DNA of 64,000 nt. Source: CAWEWH01 sp963812775. GTDB lineage: Bacteria > Pseudomonadota > Alphaproteobacteria > Rhizobiales > Beijerinckiaceae. The notes beneath the pieces were generated by a model that was given only the letters and a program-made list of their open reading frames with translations, did not search any database and was not told the DNA's origin. Numbering within the stretch: position 1 is the first letter of the stretch; each line of letters starts with the position of its first letter. The stretch covers positions 992,001-1,056,000 of the forward strand of contig CAWEWH010000007.1 in assembly GCA_963812775.1 (NCBI GenBank), read 5' to 3'. Made by a program: the position numbers and the translations under genes. Shown in pieces: positions 27,587 through 36,811 of this stretch.

Positions 27587-27803
27587 TCTCGGCTCTCCAG
27601 GGGCGGACAACGCCCACAAGCTTGTCTGCAACAGATAATCATTCCGTTAGCCCCGGTCGAGAGGGCGTAAGCGCGCAATTGCGACGCGGCGGGCAAAAGA
27701 TGCCCTCCCCCTCCCCTTGGCGTGCCGCTCAGGGCCGAATACGCCAGATTCCGGGGTCCTTCGCGGCTGGCGTGGGTCCGCCAGAACCCATGGTGCAAGT
27801 GGC

Positions 27804-28217
27804 TCAATAGACCGCCCACAGACCTGGCGTGGCGAGTTCAAGAAGGTGCCCGTCCGGATCGCGAAAATAGATGCTCTTGCCGCCTTTCGGCCAGTCGGTG
27901 CGACCTTCGATCTCGACGGCGTGAGCTGCGAGGTGCTTCTCCCATACGGGAAGATCGGCCGCCGCCACTGCAAATGCCATGTGCAGGGGGCCGTGTCCGT
28001 CATGAGGCGGGATCGTGCCGCCGGGAAGCGTCACCGTCTCGAGCGTCGCGCCGCGTTGGAAGATGAGCAGCACGCTCTTGCCGCCTGCCGCATAGGCGCG
28101 AAAGCGGCTGTCGCTCACCAAGGGCTTCAAGGCGAGGACCGTTTCGTAGAATTTTTGGGCGCGATCCAGGTCGTCGACGTAAAGGGCCGTCTCAAGAACG
28201 CCGTCGAGCCCGGGCAC
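27804..28217 (-). CDS. VOC/glyoxalase-like family protein in the suf operon
   Basis: 137 aa, a vicinal-oxygen-chelate fold with the typical start LETALYVDDLDRAQKFYETVL and end YFRDPDGHLLELATP. Candidate metal ligands are the His in PLHMAF and the Glu in LLELA. It may isomerise or cleave a small metabolite such as a methylglyoxal or thiol adduct, but the substrate is not assignable. It starts 4 bp after sufT and lies between sufT and sufA, so it is cotranscribed with Fe-S assembly genes; its position there is unusual compared with the core suf set. Confidence 0.85.
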   Translation of the reverse strand: MPGLDGVLETALYVDDLDRAQKFYETVLALKPLVSDSRFRAYAAGGKSVLLIFQRGATLETVTLPGGTIPPHDGHGPLHMAFAVAAADLPVWEKHLAAHAVEIEGRTDWPKGGKSIYFRDPDGHLLELATPGLWAVY

Positions 28218-28221
28218 GGGT

Positions 28222-28599
28222 TCACCACATGTCGAGGGCGACGCGCGCTTCGTCGGACATGCGGCTTTGGTCCCAGGGCGGGTCGAACACCATGTTCACT
28301 TTGGCGCTGGCGACGCCAGGCACGGCCGAGACGGCATTCTCCACCCAGCCGGGCATCTCGCCGGCCACGGGGCAGGCCGGGGCGGTGAGCGTCATGTCGA
28401 CCAAGACATTGCGGTCTTCGTCGATCTCGACGCGATAGATAAGGCCGAGTTCATAGATGTCGGCGGGGATTTCCGGGTCATAGACCGTCTTGAGCGCCGC
28501 AACGATGCTGTCGGTGAGCCGTTCGGCTTCTTCCGGCGGCAGCCCCGCGGGCGTCTCCACGTCCGGAGCATTGGGTTTTAGTTCGGCCGTCTCGTTCAA
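28222..28599 (-). CDS. sufT: DUF59/MIP18 family Fe-S assembly protein (SufT/SufX)
   Basis: 125 aa. A variable N terminus (about 1-27) leads into the MIP18 domain with VYDPEIPADIYELGLIY and the conserved Cys in TLTAPACPVAGEMP, which can bind a transient cluster. SufT helps mature Fe-S proteins under high demand. In rhizobial suf operons a DUF59 gene is regularly found between sufS and sufA, as here. It is 12 bp after sufS and 4 bp before the VOC gene. Confidence 0.9.
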   Translation of the reverse strand: MNETAELKPNAPDVETPAGLPPEEAERLTDSIVAALKTVYDPEIPADIYELGLIYRVEIDEDRNVLVDMTLTAPACPVAGEMPGWVENAVSAVPGVASAKVNMVFDPPWDQSRMSDEARVALDMW

Positions 28600-28611
28600 G
28601 GCTTGCTCCTC

Positions 28612-29847
28612 TTAGGCGAACAGCCGTTCGGCCTTCACCAAGGCTTCCGCCAGTTTATCCACCTCGTCGAGGGTATTATAGAGGCCAAATGAGGCCCGGC
28701 AGGTTGAGGTGGTGCCGAAACGCGCCAGGAGCGGCATGGCACAGTGCGTGCCGGCCCTGACGGCGACGCCAGCCCGGTCGATGACGGTGGCTACGTCATG
28801 GGCATGCGCCCCTTTCATCTCGAACGACAGGATAGCGCCCTTGCCCTTTGCCCGGCCGATGATGCGCAGCGAGTTCATGGCCCCAAGCCGCTCATGCGCA
28901 TAGGCCGAAAGCCGGTCCTCATGGGCCCGAATGGCATCACGGCCCACCCGGGTCACGTAGTTTAGAGCGGCGCCCAACCCAATGGCCTCGACGATGGGCG
29001 GCGTGCCTGCCTCGAATTTGTGCGGCGCCTCGTTGTAGGTGACGCCATCAACGGTAACGGCCTCGATCATTTCGCCGCCACCGTTGAAGGGCGGCATTTT
29101 TTCGAGCCATTGCTTCTTGGCGTAAAGAACACCAATGCCGGTCGGCCCGTATACCTTGTGACCGGTGAACACGTAGAAGTCGGCGTCGAGATCGCGCACA
29201 TCGGGCGCCAGATGCACGGCGCCCTGGCTGCCGTCGACCAGCACCGGAATGCCGCGCGCATGGGCGATGCGAATGATGTCCTTGATGGGCGTCACGGTGC
29301 CCAGCACGTTGGACATGTGGGTGACGGCGACAATCTTGGTACGCGCGGTCAGCAGCTTCTCGAAATCGTCGAGCGAGAACTCACCTTCATCGTCGACCGG
29401 CGCCCATTTGAGAACGGCGCCCTTGCGTTCGCGGTGGAAGTGCCATGGGACGATGTTGGAATGGTGCTCCATGATCGACAGCACGATCTCGTCGCCGGCG
29501 CCGATCGCCATGCGGCCGAAGCTGTCGGCGACGAGATTGATGGCCTCGGTCGCCGAGCGCGTGAAGATGATCTCCGACGGGGAAGCGGCATTGAGGAAGT
29601 GCCGCACACTTTCGCGAGACCCCTCATAGGCCTCGGTCGCCGCATTGGCCATGAAATGCAGGCCGCGGTGCACATTCGAGTAGCCGGTTTCCATGGTGCG
29701 CACCATGGCATCGATGACAGCGCGCGGTTTCTGGGCGGAGGCGGCATTGTCGAGATAGACGAGCGGCTGGCCATAGACCTTCTGGGCAAGAATCGGAAAG
29801 TCCGCCCGGATCATCTCGAGATCGTACGTCTTGGTCGGTGCGTTCAC
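28612..29847 (-). CDS. sufS: SufS-type cysteine desulfurase (class II)
   Basis: PLP enzyme, 411 aa, that takes sulfur from cysteine for SufBCD. The PLP Lys lies in FTGHKVYGPTGIG, and the catalytic persulfide Cys is in RAGTHCAMPLL, the group II form; SNVHRGLH and PGD-like phosphate-binding segments are present. A GTG start at 29847 is preferred because GACGAGGA lies 7 nt upstream and it begins the conserved region; an ATG-less extension into sufD would add 20 residues. It is the second cysteine desulfurase in this operon; the first (33514-34680) is of NifS/IscS type. Confidence 0.94.
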   Translation of the reverse strand: MNAPTKTYDLEMIRADFPILAQKVYGQPLVYLDNAASAQKPRAVIDAMVRTMETGYSNVHRGLHFMANAATEAYEGSRESVRHFLNAASPSEIIFTRSATEAINLVADSFGRMAIGAGDEIVLSIMEHHSNIVPWHFHRERKGAVLKWAPVDDEGEFSLDDFEKLLTARTKIVAVTHMSNVLGTVTPIKDIIRIAHARGIPVLVDGSQGAVHLAPDVRDLDADFYVFTGHKVYGPTGIGVLYAKKQWLEKMPPFNGGGEMIEAVTVDGVTYNEAPHKFEAGTPPIVEAIGLGAALNYVTRVGRDAIRAHEDRLSAYAHERLGAMNSLRIIGRAKGKGAILSFEMKGAHAHDVATVIDRAGVAVRAGTHCAMPLLARFGTTSTCRASFGLYNTLDEVDKLAEALVKAERLFA

Positions 29848-29879
29848 GCTTGCATCCTCGTCGGCGGGCGTAAGGCCAA

Positions 29880-31214
29880 CTACGCCTTGGCCCGCGCTCG
29901 CAGCCATTCTTCGGCGATGCCGTTTAGCGCCTCGCGCAGCTGCTCGTGCTCGACAAGCTCCATCGCCTCGCCCAGAAAGGCCTGGACCATAAGCGCCTCG
30001 GCCTCGGACCGCGGCAGGCCGCGCGCCATCAGATAGAACAGGAGGTCATCGTCGAGGGCGCCGCAGGTGGCGCCGTGAGCGCACTGCACGTCGTCGGCAA
30101 AGATCTCGAGTTCGGGCTTGTTGTTCATCGTGCCGGCTTCCGACAGGAGGACGGCGGCGGACATCATGCGTCCATCGGATTTCTGCGCTTTCGGGCGAAC
30201 GATGATCTTGCCCTGGAAGACGCCAGTTGCCTCATCGTCGATGATGGTCCTGAACAGCTCGCGGCTGTTACAGGCGGGAACGGCGTGATCCACGACCAGC
30301 GTCGTGTCGGCGTGCTGCTCGCCCTTGATCATGGTGGCGCCATTGACGTTGGCGGCAGCGCCTTCACCGGCAAATGTGAGAAACACTTGGTGGCGGCTCG
30401 CACTCGCGCCCGTCGTCACGTTGAGCGACTTGAGATTGGCGCCGGCACCAAGCTTGACGGCGAGCGTCGACAGGGCGAGCGCCCTTGCGCCCTCGCGGTT
30501 CAGCCGCACATGCGTCACCTGCGCCCCGTCACCGCCGATGATCTCGACCACGCCATTGCTCTGATAGGCGACGTCGTCTGGCCCCTCGTGCGTCTCGACG
30601 AGGGTGACAGATGCCCCCTCCTCCATGACGACAAGAACGCGTGGCGACGTCGCGAAGGCCGTCGCGCCGCGGTTGATGAAACGAAGCAGCAGCGGTTTCG
30701 CCGCGCCGATGTCGCCGGCGACACGAATCACAGCGCCATCGGCCATGAATGCCGTGTTGAGAGCATAGGCGGTGTTGGTGTGCGCGGCGGCAATGCTGCC
30801 CATTGCCTGAAGCGCGGCATCGCCCTTGGCCAGCGCCTCGGCCAGCGGCACGACGGAGACCCCCGCCGGCAACCTCGCGAGGTCGGACGCACGCGGAACG
30901 CAATGACCGTTGATGAAAGTGAGTCGCGCGGCCTCGACTGGGACCGGCAGCGCGGCCTTCAGTGCGGTCTCGACGTCGTCACGCGAGGGCTGTTCCGCCA
31001 GCGGCGGCGCCTCGCGCATCAGGGCGCGCAAGTCGGTGTATTTCCAGTCCTCGACCCGCCGATGCGGCAAGCCCGAGCCTTGGACAAGCGCAAACGCCTC
31101 TTCGCGCTGGCGAAGCACATCGGCAGCGCCGGGCAACGCGCTCTTCAGCGCAGCGAAGCGCTCCAGAAGCGCCGCCTCGGCGGCTGTGCGCATCGGTGCG
31201 ACAGGCGTGTTCAT
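29880..31214 (-). CDS. sufD: Fe-S cluster assembly protein SufD
   Basis: 444 aa beta-helix scaffold subunit of the SufBC2D complex, with the conserved C-terminal HGATCG and DDLLFYLMARGLPRSEAE. Paralogue of SufB and needed for iron entry. Its ATG overlaps the sufC TGA by 4 nt (ATGA), so translation is coupled. The N-terminal third is less conserved, as usual for SufD. Confidence 0.95.
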   Translation of the reverse strand: MNTPVAPMRTAAEAALLERFAALKSALPGAADVLRQREEAFALVQGSGLPHRRVEDWKYTDLRALMREAPPLAEQPSRDDVETALKAALPVPVEAARLTFINGHCVPRASDLARLPAGVSVVPLAEALAKGDAALQAMGSIAAAHTNTAYALNTAFMADGAVIRVAGDIGAAKPLLLRFINRGATAFATSPRVLVVMEEGASVTLVETHEGPDDVAYQSNGVVEIIGGDGAQVTHVRLNREGARALALSTLAVKLGAGANLKSLNVTTGASASRHQVFLTFAGEGAAANVNGATMIKGEQHADTTLVVDHAVPACNSRELFRTIIDDEATGVFQGKIIVRPKAQKSDGRMMSAAVLLSEAGTMNNKPELEIFADDVQCAHGATCGALDDDLLFYLMARGLPRSEAEALMVQAFLGEAMELVEHEQLREALNGIAEEWLRARAKA

Positions 31215-31963
31215 GCCGCGGCCTGCTGATGATAGTCCGCATAGCCGTTCCGCTCGAGCTCGAGCGCCAGCTCCTTGTCGCCGGAGCGCACGATCTTGCC
31301 ATTGGCCATCACGTGCACGCTGTCGGGCACGATGTGGTTGAGGAGCCGCTGGTAGTGCGTGATGACCAGGAAGGCGCGCTTCGGGTTGCGCAAGGCATTG
31401 ACGCCCTCAGCTACCACCCTGAGCGCATCGATATCGAGGCCGGAATCGGTCTCGTCGAGGATGCAGAAGCGCGGCTCGAGCAGCGCCATCTGCAGGATTT
31501 CCATGCGCTTCTTCTCGCCGCCCGAGAAACCGACATTGAGCGCCCGCTTCAACATGTCCTGCGGAATTTTGAGTTTGTCGGCCGCGGCGCGCACGCGGCG
31601 CATGAAGTCGGGAGTCGACAGCTCGCCTTCACCACGCGCCTTGCGTTGCGCGTTCAGCGCCGCCTTCAGGAATGTCATGGTGCCGACGCCGGGAATCTCC
31701 AGCGGATACTGGAAGGCGAGGAAGAGCCCGCGCGTCGCTCGCTCAAACGGCTCGAGCGCCAGGATGTCCTCGCCATCGAGGGTCACCTCGCCGTCGAGGA
31801 TGTTATAGTCGCTCTTGCCGGCGACGACGTAGGAGAGCGTCGATTTGCCGGAGCCGTTCGGCCCCATGATGGCCGCCACCTCGCCCGCCTTCACGGTGAG
31901 GTTGAGACCATTGAGGATGCGCTTGTCCTCGACTTCGACAACGAGATTCTTGATTTCGAGCAT
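31211..31963 (-). CDS. sufC: Fe-S cluster assembly ATPase SufC
   Basis: 250-aa ABC-type ATPase of the SufBCD scaffold, cytosolic and not a transporter. Walker A GPNGSGKST (about 35-43), signature FSGGEKKRME, Walker B CILDETDSGLD and the H-loop THYQRLL are intact. It lies 34 bp after sufB and overlaps sufD by 4 nt. Confidence 0.97.
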   Translation of the reverse strand: MLEIKNLVVEVEDKRILNGLNLTVKAGEVAAIMGPNGSGKSTLSYVVAGKSDYNILDGEVTLDGEDILALEPFERATRGLFLAFQYPLEIPGVGTMTFLKAALNAQRKARGEGELSTPDFMRRVRAAADKLKIPQDMLKRALNVGFSGGEKKRMEILQMALLEPRFCILDETDSGLDIDALRVVAEGVNALRNPKRAFLVITHYQRLLNHIVPDSVHVMANGKIVRSGDKELALELERNGYADYHQQAAA

Positions 31964-31997
31964 CGATGTTTCTTCTCAATGAGCGGCGAATGGTCGC

Positions 31998-33467
31998 CTA
32001 GCCGACACTGCCTTCGAGCGAGATAGCGATCAGCTTCTGCGCCTCGACGGCAAATTCCATGGGCAGGTGCTGCAGCACGTCCTTGACGAAGCCATTGACG
32101 ATCAGCGCCACGGCGTCCTCTTGCGAAAGTCCCCGCTGCAGGCAGTAGAACAGCTGGTCGTCGGAGATTTTGGACGTTGTCGCCTCGTGCTCGAACACCG
32201 CGGAAGCATTCTTCGATTCGATATAGGGCACGGTATGTGCGCCGCACTTGTCGCCGATCAGCAGCAAATCGCAGTTGGTGAAGTTGCGCGCCCCGCTGGC
32301 CCGGCGATGCGCCGAGACGAGCCCGCGATAGGTGTTCTGCGAGCGGCCGGCCGCGATGCCTTTGGAGATGATGCGACTCGAGGTGTTCTTGCCGAGGTGC
32401 AGCATCTTGGTGCCGCTGTCGACCTGCTGACGGCCATTCGAGATGGCGATCGAGTAGAATTCCCCCTGGCTTCCGTCCCCGCGCAGGATGCAGGACGGAT
32501 ATTTCCAGGTGATGGCAGAGCCGGTCTCCACCTGCGTCCAGGAGATGTGCGAGCGCGCGCCGCGGCAGTCGCCGCGCTTGGTGACGAAGTTGTAGACCCC
32601 GCCCTTGCCTTCCTTGTCGCCGGGATACCAGTTCTGCACTGTCGAGTACTTGATCTCGGCATCATCGAGGGCAATCAGCTCGACGACGGCGGCATGCAAC
32701 TGGTTCTCGTCGCGTTGCGGCGCCGTGCAGCCTTCCAGATAGCTTACATACGAGCCCTTTTCGGCGATGATCAGCGTGCGCTCGAACTGGCCTGTCTTCT
32801 TCTCGTTGATGCGGAAATAGGTCGACAGCTCCATCGGGCAGCGCACGCCCTCCGGCACATAGACGAACGAGCCGTCGGTGAAGACCGCCGAATTGAGCGT
32901 GGCGAAGAAATTGTCGGTCACCGGCACCACCGAGCCGAGATACTTCTTCACCAGGTCGGAATGCTCGCGGATGGCTTCGGAGATCGAGCAGAAGATGACA
33001 CCGGCCTTGGCCAACTCGGCCTTGAACGTGGTTGCAACCGAGACCGAATCGAAAACCGCGTCGACAGCGACCCGCGATGTCTTCACGCCGGCGAGGATTT
33101 CCTGCTCCCGCAGCGGGATGCCGAGTTTCTCGTAGGTCTTGAGAATCTCAGGATCGACCTCGTCGAGGGTCCTTGGTGCGGCGTTCATTTTTGGCGCCGC
33201 GTAATAGTAGAGGTCCTGGTAGTCGATTGGGGGATGGTCGACGCGAGCCCATGTCGGCTCGCGCATGGTGACCCAGCGCCGGAAGGCATCGAGCCGCCAG
33301 TCGGTCATCCATTTCGGCTCGTCCTTCTTGGCCGAGATGAAGCGAACGATATCTTCGTTCAGGCCCTTTGGGGCCTTGTCCATCTCGATAAGCGTCTCGA
33401 AGCCGTATTTGTATTGGTCGACGTCAATTGATCTGACACGCTCGACCGTATCCTGCACAGCAGGCAT
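31998..33467 (-). CDS. sufB: Fe-S cluster assembly protein SufB
   Basis: 489-aa scaffold subunit on which clusters form. Family sequences such as PVTDNFFATLNSAVFTDGS, GVRCPMELSTYFRIN and LEGCTAPQRDENQLHAAVVE are intact, as is the C-terminal EHEATTSKISDDQLFYC. Start MPAVQDTVERV has GAGGAGGAG 4-12 nt upstream. It lies 46 bp after the NifS-like desulfurase on the same strand. No frame breaks. Confidence 0.97.
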   Translation of the reverse strand: MPAVQDTVERVRSIDVDQYKYGFETLIEMDKAPKGLNEDIVRFISAKKDEPKWMTDWRLDAFRRWVTMREPTWARVDHPPIDYQDLYYYAAPKMNAAPRTLDEVDPEILKTYEKLGIPLREQEILAGVKTSRVAVDAVFDSVSVATTFKAELAKAGVIFCSISEAIREHSDLVKKYLGSVVPVTDNFFATLNSAVFTDGSFVYVPEGVRCPMELSTYFRINEKKTGQFERTLIIAEKGSYVSYLEGCTAPQRDENQLHAAVVELIALDDAEIKYSTVQNWYPGDKEGKGGVYNFVTKRGDCRGARSHISWTQVETGSAITWKYPSCILRGDGSQGEFYSIAISNGRQQVDSGTKMLHLGKNTSSRIISKGIAAGRSQNTYRGLVSAHRRASGARNFTNCDLLLIGDKCGAHTVPYIESKNASAVFEHEATTSKISDDQLFYCLQRGLSQEDAVALIVNGFVKDVLQHLPMEFAVEAQKLIAISLEGSVG

Positions 33468-33513
33468 TCATCTCCTCCTCTCACGGTTTCAAGGACCGTG
33501 GACAAGCTGCGGG

Positions 33514-34680
33514 TCAAGCGGCGTGTTGCCCGACCCTCCTCATATGTAATGCGTGCAGAGCCCTTTCTAAGGCTTGCGCGAAGCTCATCACGTCTTCCTC
33601 GCGCGTATTCCAGCCTGAACTGATGCGGATCGCGCAGCTTGCGACATCGTGCGGCACGTCCATTGCGTCGAGCACATGCGAGCGGCGCACTTTGCCTGAC
33701 GAACAGGCAGAGCCTGACGAGACGGCAATACCGTCAAGGTCAAGGCGCATCAAGAGCGTCTCGGCTTTGATGCCCGGCACCGCGAAGGCTGTCGTATTCG
33801 CGAGCCGCTCGACCGCCGCGCCAAAGATCGTCGCGTCGCGCGCGAGGCGCAGGATGTCGGCTTCGAGCTTGGCGCGCAGCGCGGCGAGGCGCGTCGTGAA
33901 TGCCTCGAGCTCGGCGGCGGCCGAAGCGGCAGCGGCGCCAAATCCGACGATGCCGGCCACGTTCTCGGTGCCGCCACGCCAGCCGCGTTCCTGGCCACCG
34001 CCGCGCAGCAGCTTCCCCTCGAGCTGTACCCCCTCTTTCAGCACAATGGCGCCGACCCCTGCGGGGCCACCGAGCTTGTGGGCCGAGAGGGTCAGCGCAT
34101 CGACCCCGGCTTCAGCCATGTCGAGCCGGATCTTGCCGGCCGCCTGCACGGCATCCGTGTGAAGGAGGCCGCCAGCCGCATGCGTCAATCGAGCAGCCTC
34201 GGCGATGGGCTGGATCACGCCAGTCTCGTTGTTGGCGGCTTGGATCGACACCAGCGCCTGAGGCCCATTCGCCAGCCGGCTTTCCAGATGTGCGAGATCG
34301 ACAAGGCCCTCACGACTGACGGGCAGTGTCTCAACCGCCTCCGGCTCGAAGCGATTCCCATGCAGCACGCAGACATGCTCCGTCGCAGACACAAGGCAAC
34401 GCCGTGGTCCCGTCGCATTGCCGCGATGCAGTGTCGGGCTGAGCACTGTGTTTGCGGCTTCGGTTCCGCCGCTTGTGAAGACCACATCGCGGGCTCTGGC
34501 GCCCACCAGAGCGGCAACCTTCTCGCGGGCCTCCTCGACCATGGCGCGGACGGCTCGGCCCTCGGCATGGACCGACGAGGGGTTGCCTGAGACCTCAAGC
34601 GCCCTCGCCACGGCGGCAGCGACCGCGGGCCTCGCGGGCGCGGTAGCGTTGTAATCGAGATAAACGCGCTGGCCTGTCAT
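33514..34680 (-). CDS. NifS/IscS-type cysteine desulfurase, first gene of the suf operon
   Basis: 388 aa PLP enzyme, group I, with PLP Lys in LSAHKLGGPAGVG and catalytic Cys in SSGSACSSGKV. It is distinct from SufS further down. In Hyphomicrobiales the suf operon usually starts with such a gene (often named sufS2 or nifS-like). No iscR/rirA gene precedes it here; an ICE-like palindrome lies 118 bp upstream. The start MTGQRVYLDYNATAP is the family start; the eight-residue extension upstream lacks support. Confidence 0.92.
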   Translation of the reverse strand: MTGQRVYLDYNATAPARPAVAAAVARALEVSGNPSSVHAEGRAVRAMVEEAREKVAALVGARARDVVFTSGGTEAANTVLSPTLHRGNATGPRRCLVSATEHVCVLHGNRFEPEAVETLPVSREGLVDLAHLESRLANGPQALVSIQAANNETGVIQPIAEAARLTHAAGGLLHTDAVQAAGKIRLDMAEAGVDALTLSAHKLGGPAGVGAIVLKEGVQLEGKLLRGGGQERGWRGGTENVAGIVGFGAAAASAAAELEAFTTRLAALRAKLEADILRLARDATIFGAAVERLANTTAFAVPGIKAETLLMRLDLDGIAVSSGSACSSGKVRRSHVLDAMDVPHDVASCAIRISSGWNTREEDVMSFAQALERALHALHMRRVGQHAA

Positions 34681-34785
34681 CGTTCCCGAACGCCATCCTT
34701 GCAATCGACCCCCCGTGGCATGCTAAAGAGCCGGCATGCCAAAGATCGACCGTCCTCTGCAGCCCAAGCGCGCGCGTCGCACAAC

Positions 34786-34814
34786 TTGAAGTTGCAGATT
34801 AGAATAATTATAAC
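34786..34814. promoter_or_regulatory. AT-rich divergent promoter with ICE/Irr-like palindrome
   Basis: 34798-34814 reads TTAGAA, TAA, TTATAA with flanks, matching the Irr box TTTAGAA-N3-TTCTAAA at 11 of 14 informative positions. On the plus strand it overlaps a promoter-like TTGAAG, 17 nt, TATAAC (34786-34814). On the minus strand it contains TATAAT as a -10 for the suf operon. Irr and RirA control suf operons in rhizobia, so iron regulation is plausible; the protein that binds is inferred. Confidence 0.5.
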
Positions 34815-34895
34815 ACCGATTTAGAGGCCATTGCCGGGTGAAGTCAAGGCGCGCCGGACGCGTGGTATGCGCCGCCGGCCCAAACCGAGTAGCCG

Positions 34896-35558
34896 ATGCC
34901 TGAAGTCATCTTCACTGGTCCCGCCGGACGCCTTGAGGGGCGCTACCAGCCTTCGAAGCACAAGGGGGGACCCATCGCGATCGTGCTGCATCCGCACCCG
35001 CAATTCGGCGGCACGATGAATAACCAGATCGTCTACAACCTCTATTACATGTTCGCGAACCGCGGCTTCTCGGTGCTGCGCTTCAATTTCCGCGGTGTGG
35101 GGCGCAGCCAGGGCTCCTTCGACCATGGTCAAGGCGAGCTTTCCGATGCCGCGGCGGCGCTCGACTGGGTGCAGTCGGTCAATCCGGAGGCCCGCACGTG
35201 CTGGATCGCCGGCATTTCCTTCGGCTCCTGGATCGGCATGCAGCTCTTGATGCGCCGGCCGGAGATCGAGGGCTTCATCTCCATCGCCGCAATGGCCAAT
35301 CGCTACGACTTCTCGTTTCTGGCGCCCTGCCCATCGTCCGGCCTCTTCGTTCATGGCTCCGAAGACCGCGTGGCGCCAGTCAAAGAGGTGGTCAGCGTCA
35401 TCGAGAAGGTGAAGACCCAGCGCGGCATCCAGATCGAGCACGCTACCGTCCAGGGCGCCAACCACTTTTTCGACGGCAAGGTCGACGAGTTGATGGAGAC
35501 GGTGAACACCTATCTCGACAAGCGCCTCGGCCCATCGCCGAAAGAGAATGCCGCCTAA
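34896..35558 (+). CDS. Alpha/beta hydrolase
   Basis: 220 aa, soluble. The nucleophile elbow is GISFGS (about residues 108-113), preceded by HPHPQFGGTM forming the oxyanion region; a late acid residue in HGSEDRVAP and His in GANHFFDG complete the triad. This is the short dienelactone-hydrolase-like type, often annotated only as hydrolase. Divergent from the suf operon over a 215-bp region and convergent with anmK 30 bp away. Substrate unknown. Confidence 0.88.
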   Translation: MPEVIFTGPAGRLEGRYQPSKHKGGPIAIVLHPHPQFGGTMNNQIVYNLYYMFANRGFSVLRFNFRGVGRSQGSFDHGQGELSDAAAALDWVQSVNPEARTCWIAGISFGSWIGMQLLMRRPEIEGFISIAAMANRYDFSFLAPCPSSGLFVHGSEDRVAPVKEVVSVIEKVKTQRGIQIEHATVQGANHFFDGKVDELMETVNTYLDKRLGPSPKENAA

Positions 35559-35588
35559 CCAGGCTCGGCACCAAAAGCACGCGGAGCG

Positions 35589-36686
35589 CTATGGTCTTGC
35601 GACCACGCCGCCTGAAAGCGGCTCCATGACACCTGTCGTGGACGGCAAGGTGATGGGCATCCCCTTCAGGCTACGAACCGCGAGATAGGCGAAAGCCTGG
35701 GCCTCGAGCTCGGCGGAAGACCAGCCCACCGCATCGGCGGTGACGACCTCCACTCCGAGAGATTGCCTGAGCAGCCTCAGCAGCTCGCTGTTCCTGGCTC
35801 CGCCGCCGCTCACGATCCAGCGGTGCGGCCGGGTTAGCGCGAACTCCGCCGCGCGCGCGACGGCGCGGGCCGTGAAGGCGGCAAGTGTCGCAGCCCCATC
35901 CTCGGTCGTCTGGTCGCCGACCACGCGGTGCGAGAACCAGTTGCGATCGAGCGATTTCGGCGGCCGGCGCTGAAAGAACGGATGCGCCAGGAGCCAAGTC
36001 AGCAGCGCCTCATCGGGCCGGCCGCGCGCCGCGACAAGGCCATCCCGGTCGAAAGGCTCCCCGGTCCGCTCGACCAGCCAATCGTCGATGAGCGCGTTGC
36101 CGGGTCCGGTATCGAAGGCAACGAGCGATCCATCTTCGGCCACGAAGGTGACGTTGGCGACGCCGCCGATATTGAGCACGGCGGCTGGCAACTCGACTTT
36201 GGACCGGGCGAGGAGCGCTCGGTGGAAGATCGGCACCAGTGGCGCCCCCTGCCCGCCCGCCGCCACGTCGGCGGCACGAAAGTCGTGGACGACCGGAACA
36301 CCACAACGGCGCGCCAGGGCAGCGCCGTCGCCAATCTGAACGGTCAACTTTTCCTTTGGCCGATGCAGGACCGTCTGGCCGTGAAAGCCGACGACGTCGA
36401 CCGCCGGCACGTCCTGCTCGCTCAAGAACCGCTCGATTGCCTCTGCGTGGGCTCGCGTGACCAACTGCTCAGCCTCGGCCAATTTGCCTGGACGGTCGCT
36501 GCGGCGGGCGATCTGGGTGGCATCCGCGAGCGCCGCTCGAAGCAGCGCCCGTTCTTCCGGCAAATAGGCGCGATACCCGGTCGGCCCCAGCCTTTCGACA
36601 TGCTCTCCGTCGGTCTCGATCAGGGCGACATCGACCCCGTCGAGCGAGGTGCCGCTCATGAGGCCGATGGCGCGCAGGGTGGTCAC
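35589..36686 (-). CDS. anmK: Anhydro-N-acetylmuramic acid kinase
   Basis: 365 aa ASKHA-fold kinase that phosphorylates 1,6-anhydroMurNAc to MurNAc-6-phosphate in peptidoglycan recycling. Signatures GLMSGTSLDGVDVAL at the N terminus, GFHGQTVLHRP, IGGVANVTF, DTGPGN and GGGARN are all present. The start is GTG at 36686. It is divergent from tyrS, a pairing common in Hyphomicrobiales. Confidence 0.95.
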   Translation of the reverse strand: MTTLRAIGLMSGTSLDGVDVALIETDGEHVERLGPTGYRAYLPEERALLRAALADATQIARRSDRPGKLAEAEQLVTRAHAEAIERFLSEQDVPAVDVVGFHGQTVLHRPKEKLTVQIGDGAALARRCGVPVVHDFRAADVAAGGQGAPLVPIFHRALLARSKVELPAAVLNIGGVANVTFVAEDGSLVAFDTGPGNALIDDWLVERTGEPFDRDGLVAARGRPDEALLTWLLAHPFFQRRPPKSLDRNWFSHRVVGDQTTEDGAATLAAFTARAVARAAEFALTRPHRWIVSGGGARNSELLRLLRQSLGVEVVTADAVGWSSAELEAQAFAYLAVRSLKGMPITLPSTTGVMEPLSGGVVARP

Positions 36687-36811
36687 GTGGGCGTCCTCGT
36701 TTTCGTCTGCTTCCGGTGCTATGGAGCGCGATAGGCCACTATCACGCCGGGCCGCGCCCTGTCCCTAGCAGCGAGGACGCGCCCGATCGAGGACGCCGAC
36801 GGGAAATATCC

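Noticed and set aside
27660..27700. GCAATTGC near sufA as a third copy of the 42250 repeat
   Set aside because: Only the 8-bp palindrome is shared, which is expected by chance.
32067..33431. 454-codon frame antisense to sufB
   Set aside because: Shadow frame of an intact SufB.
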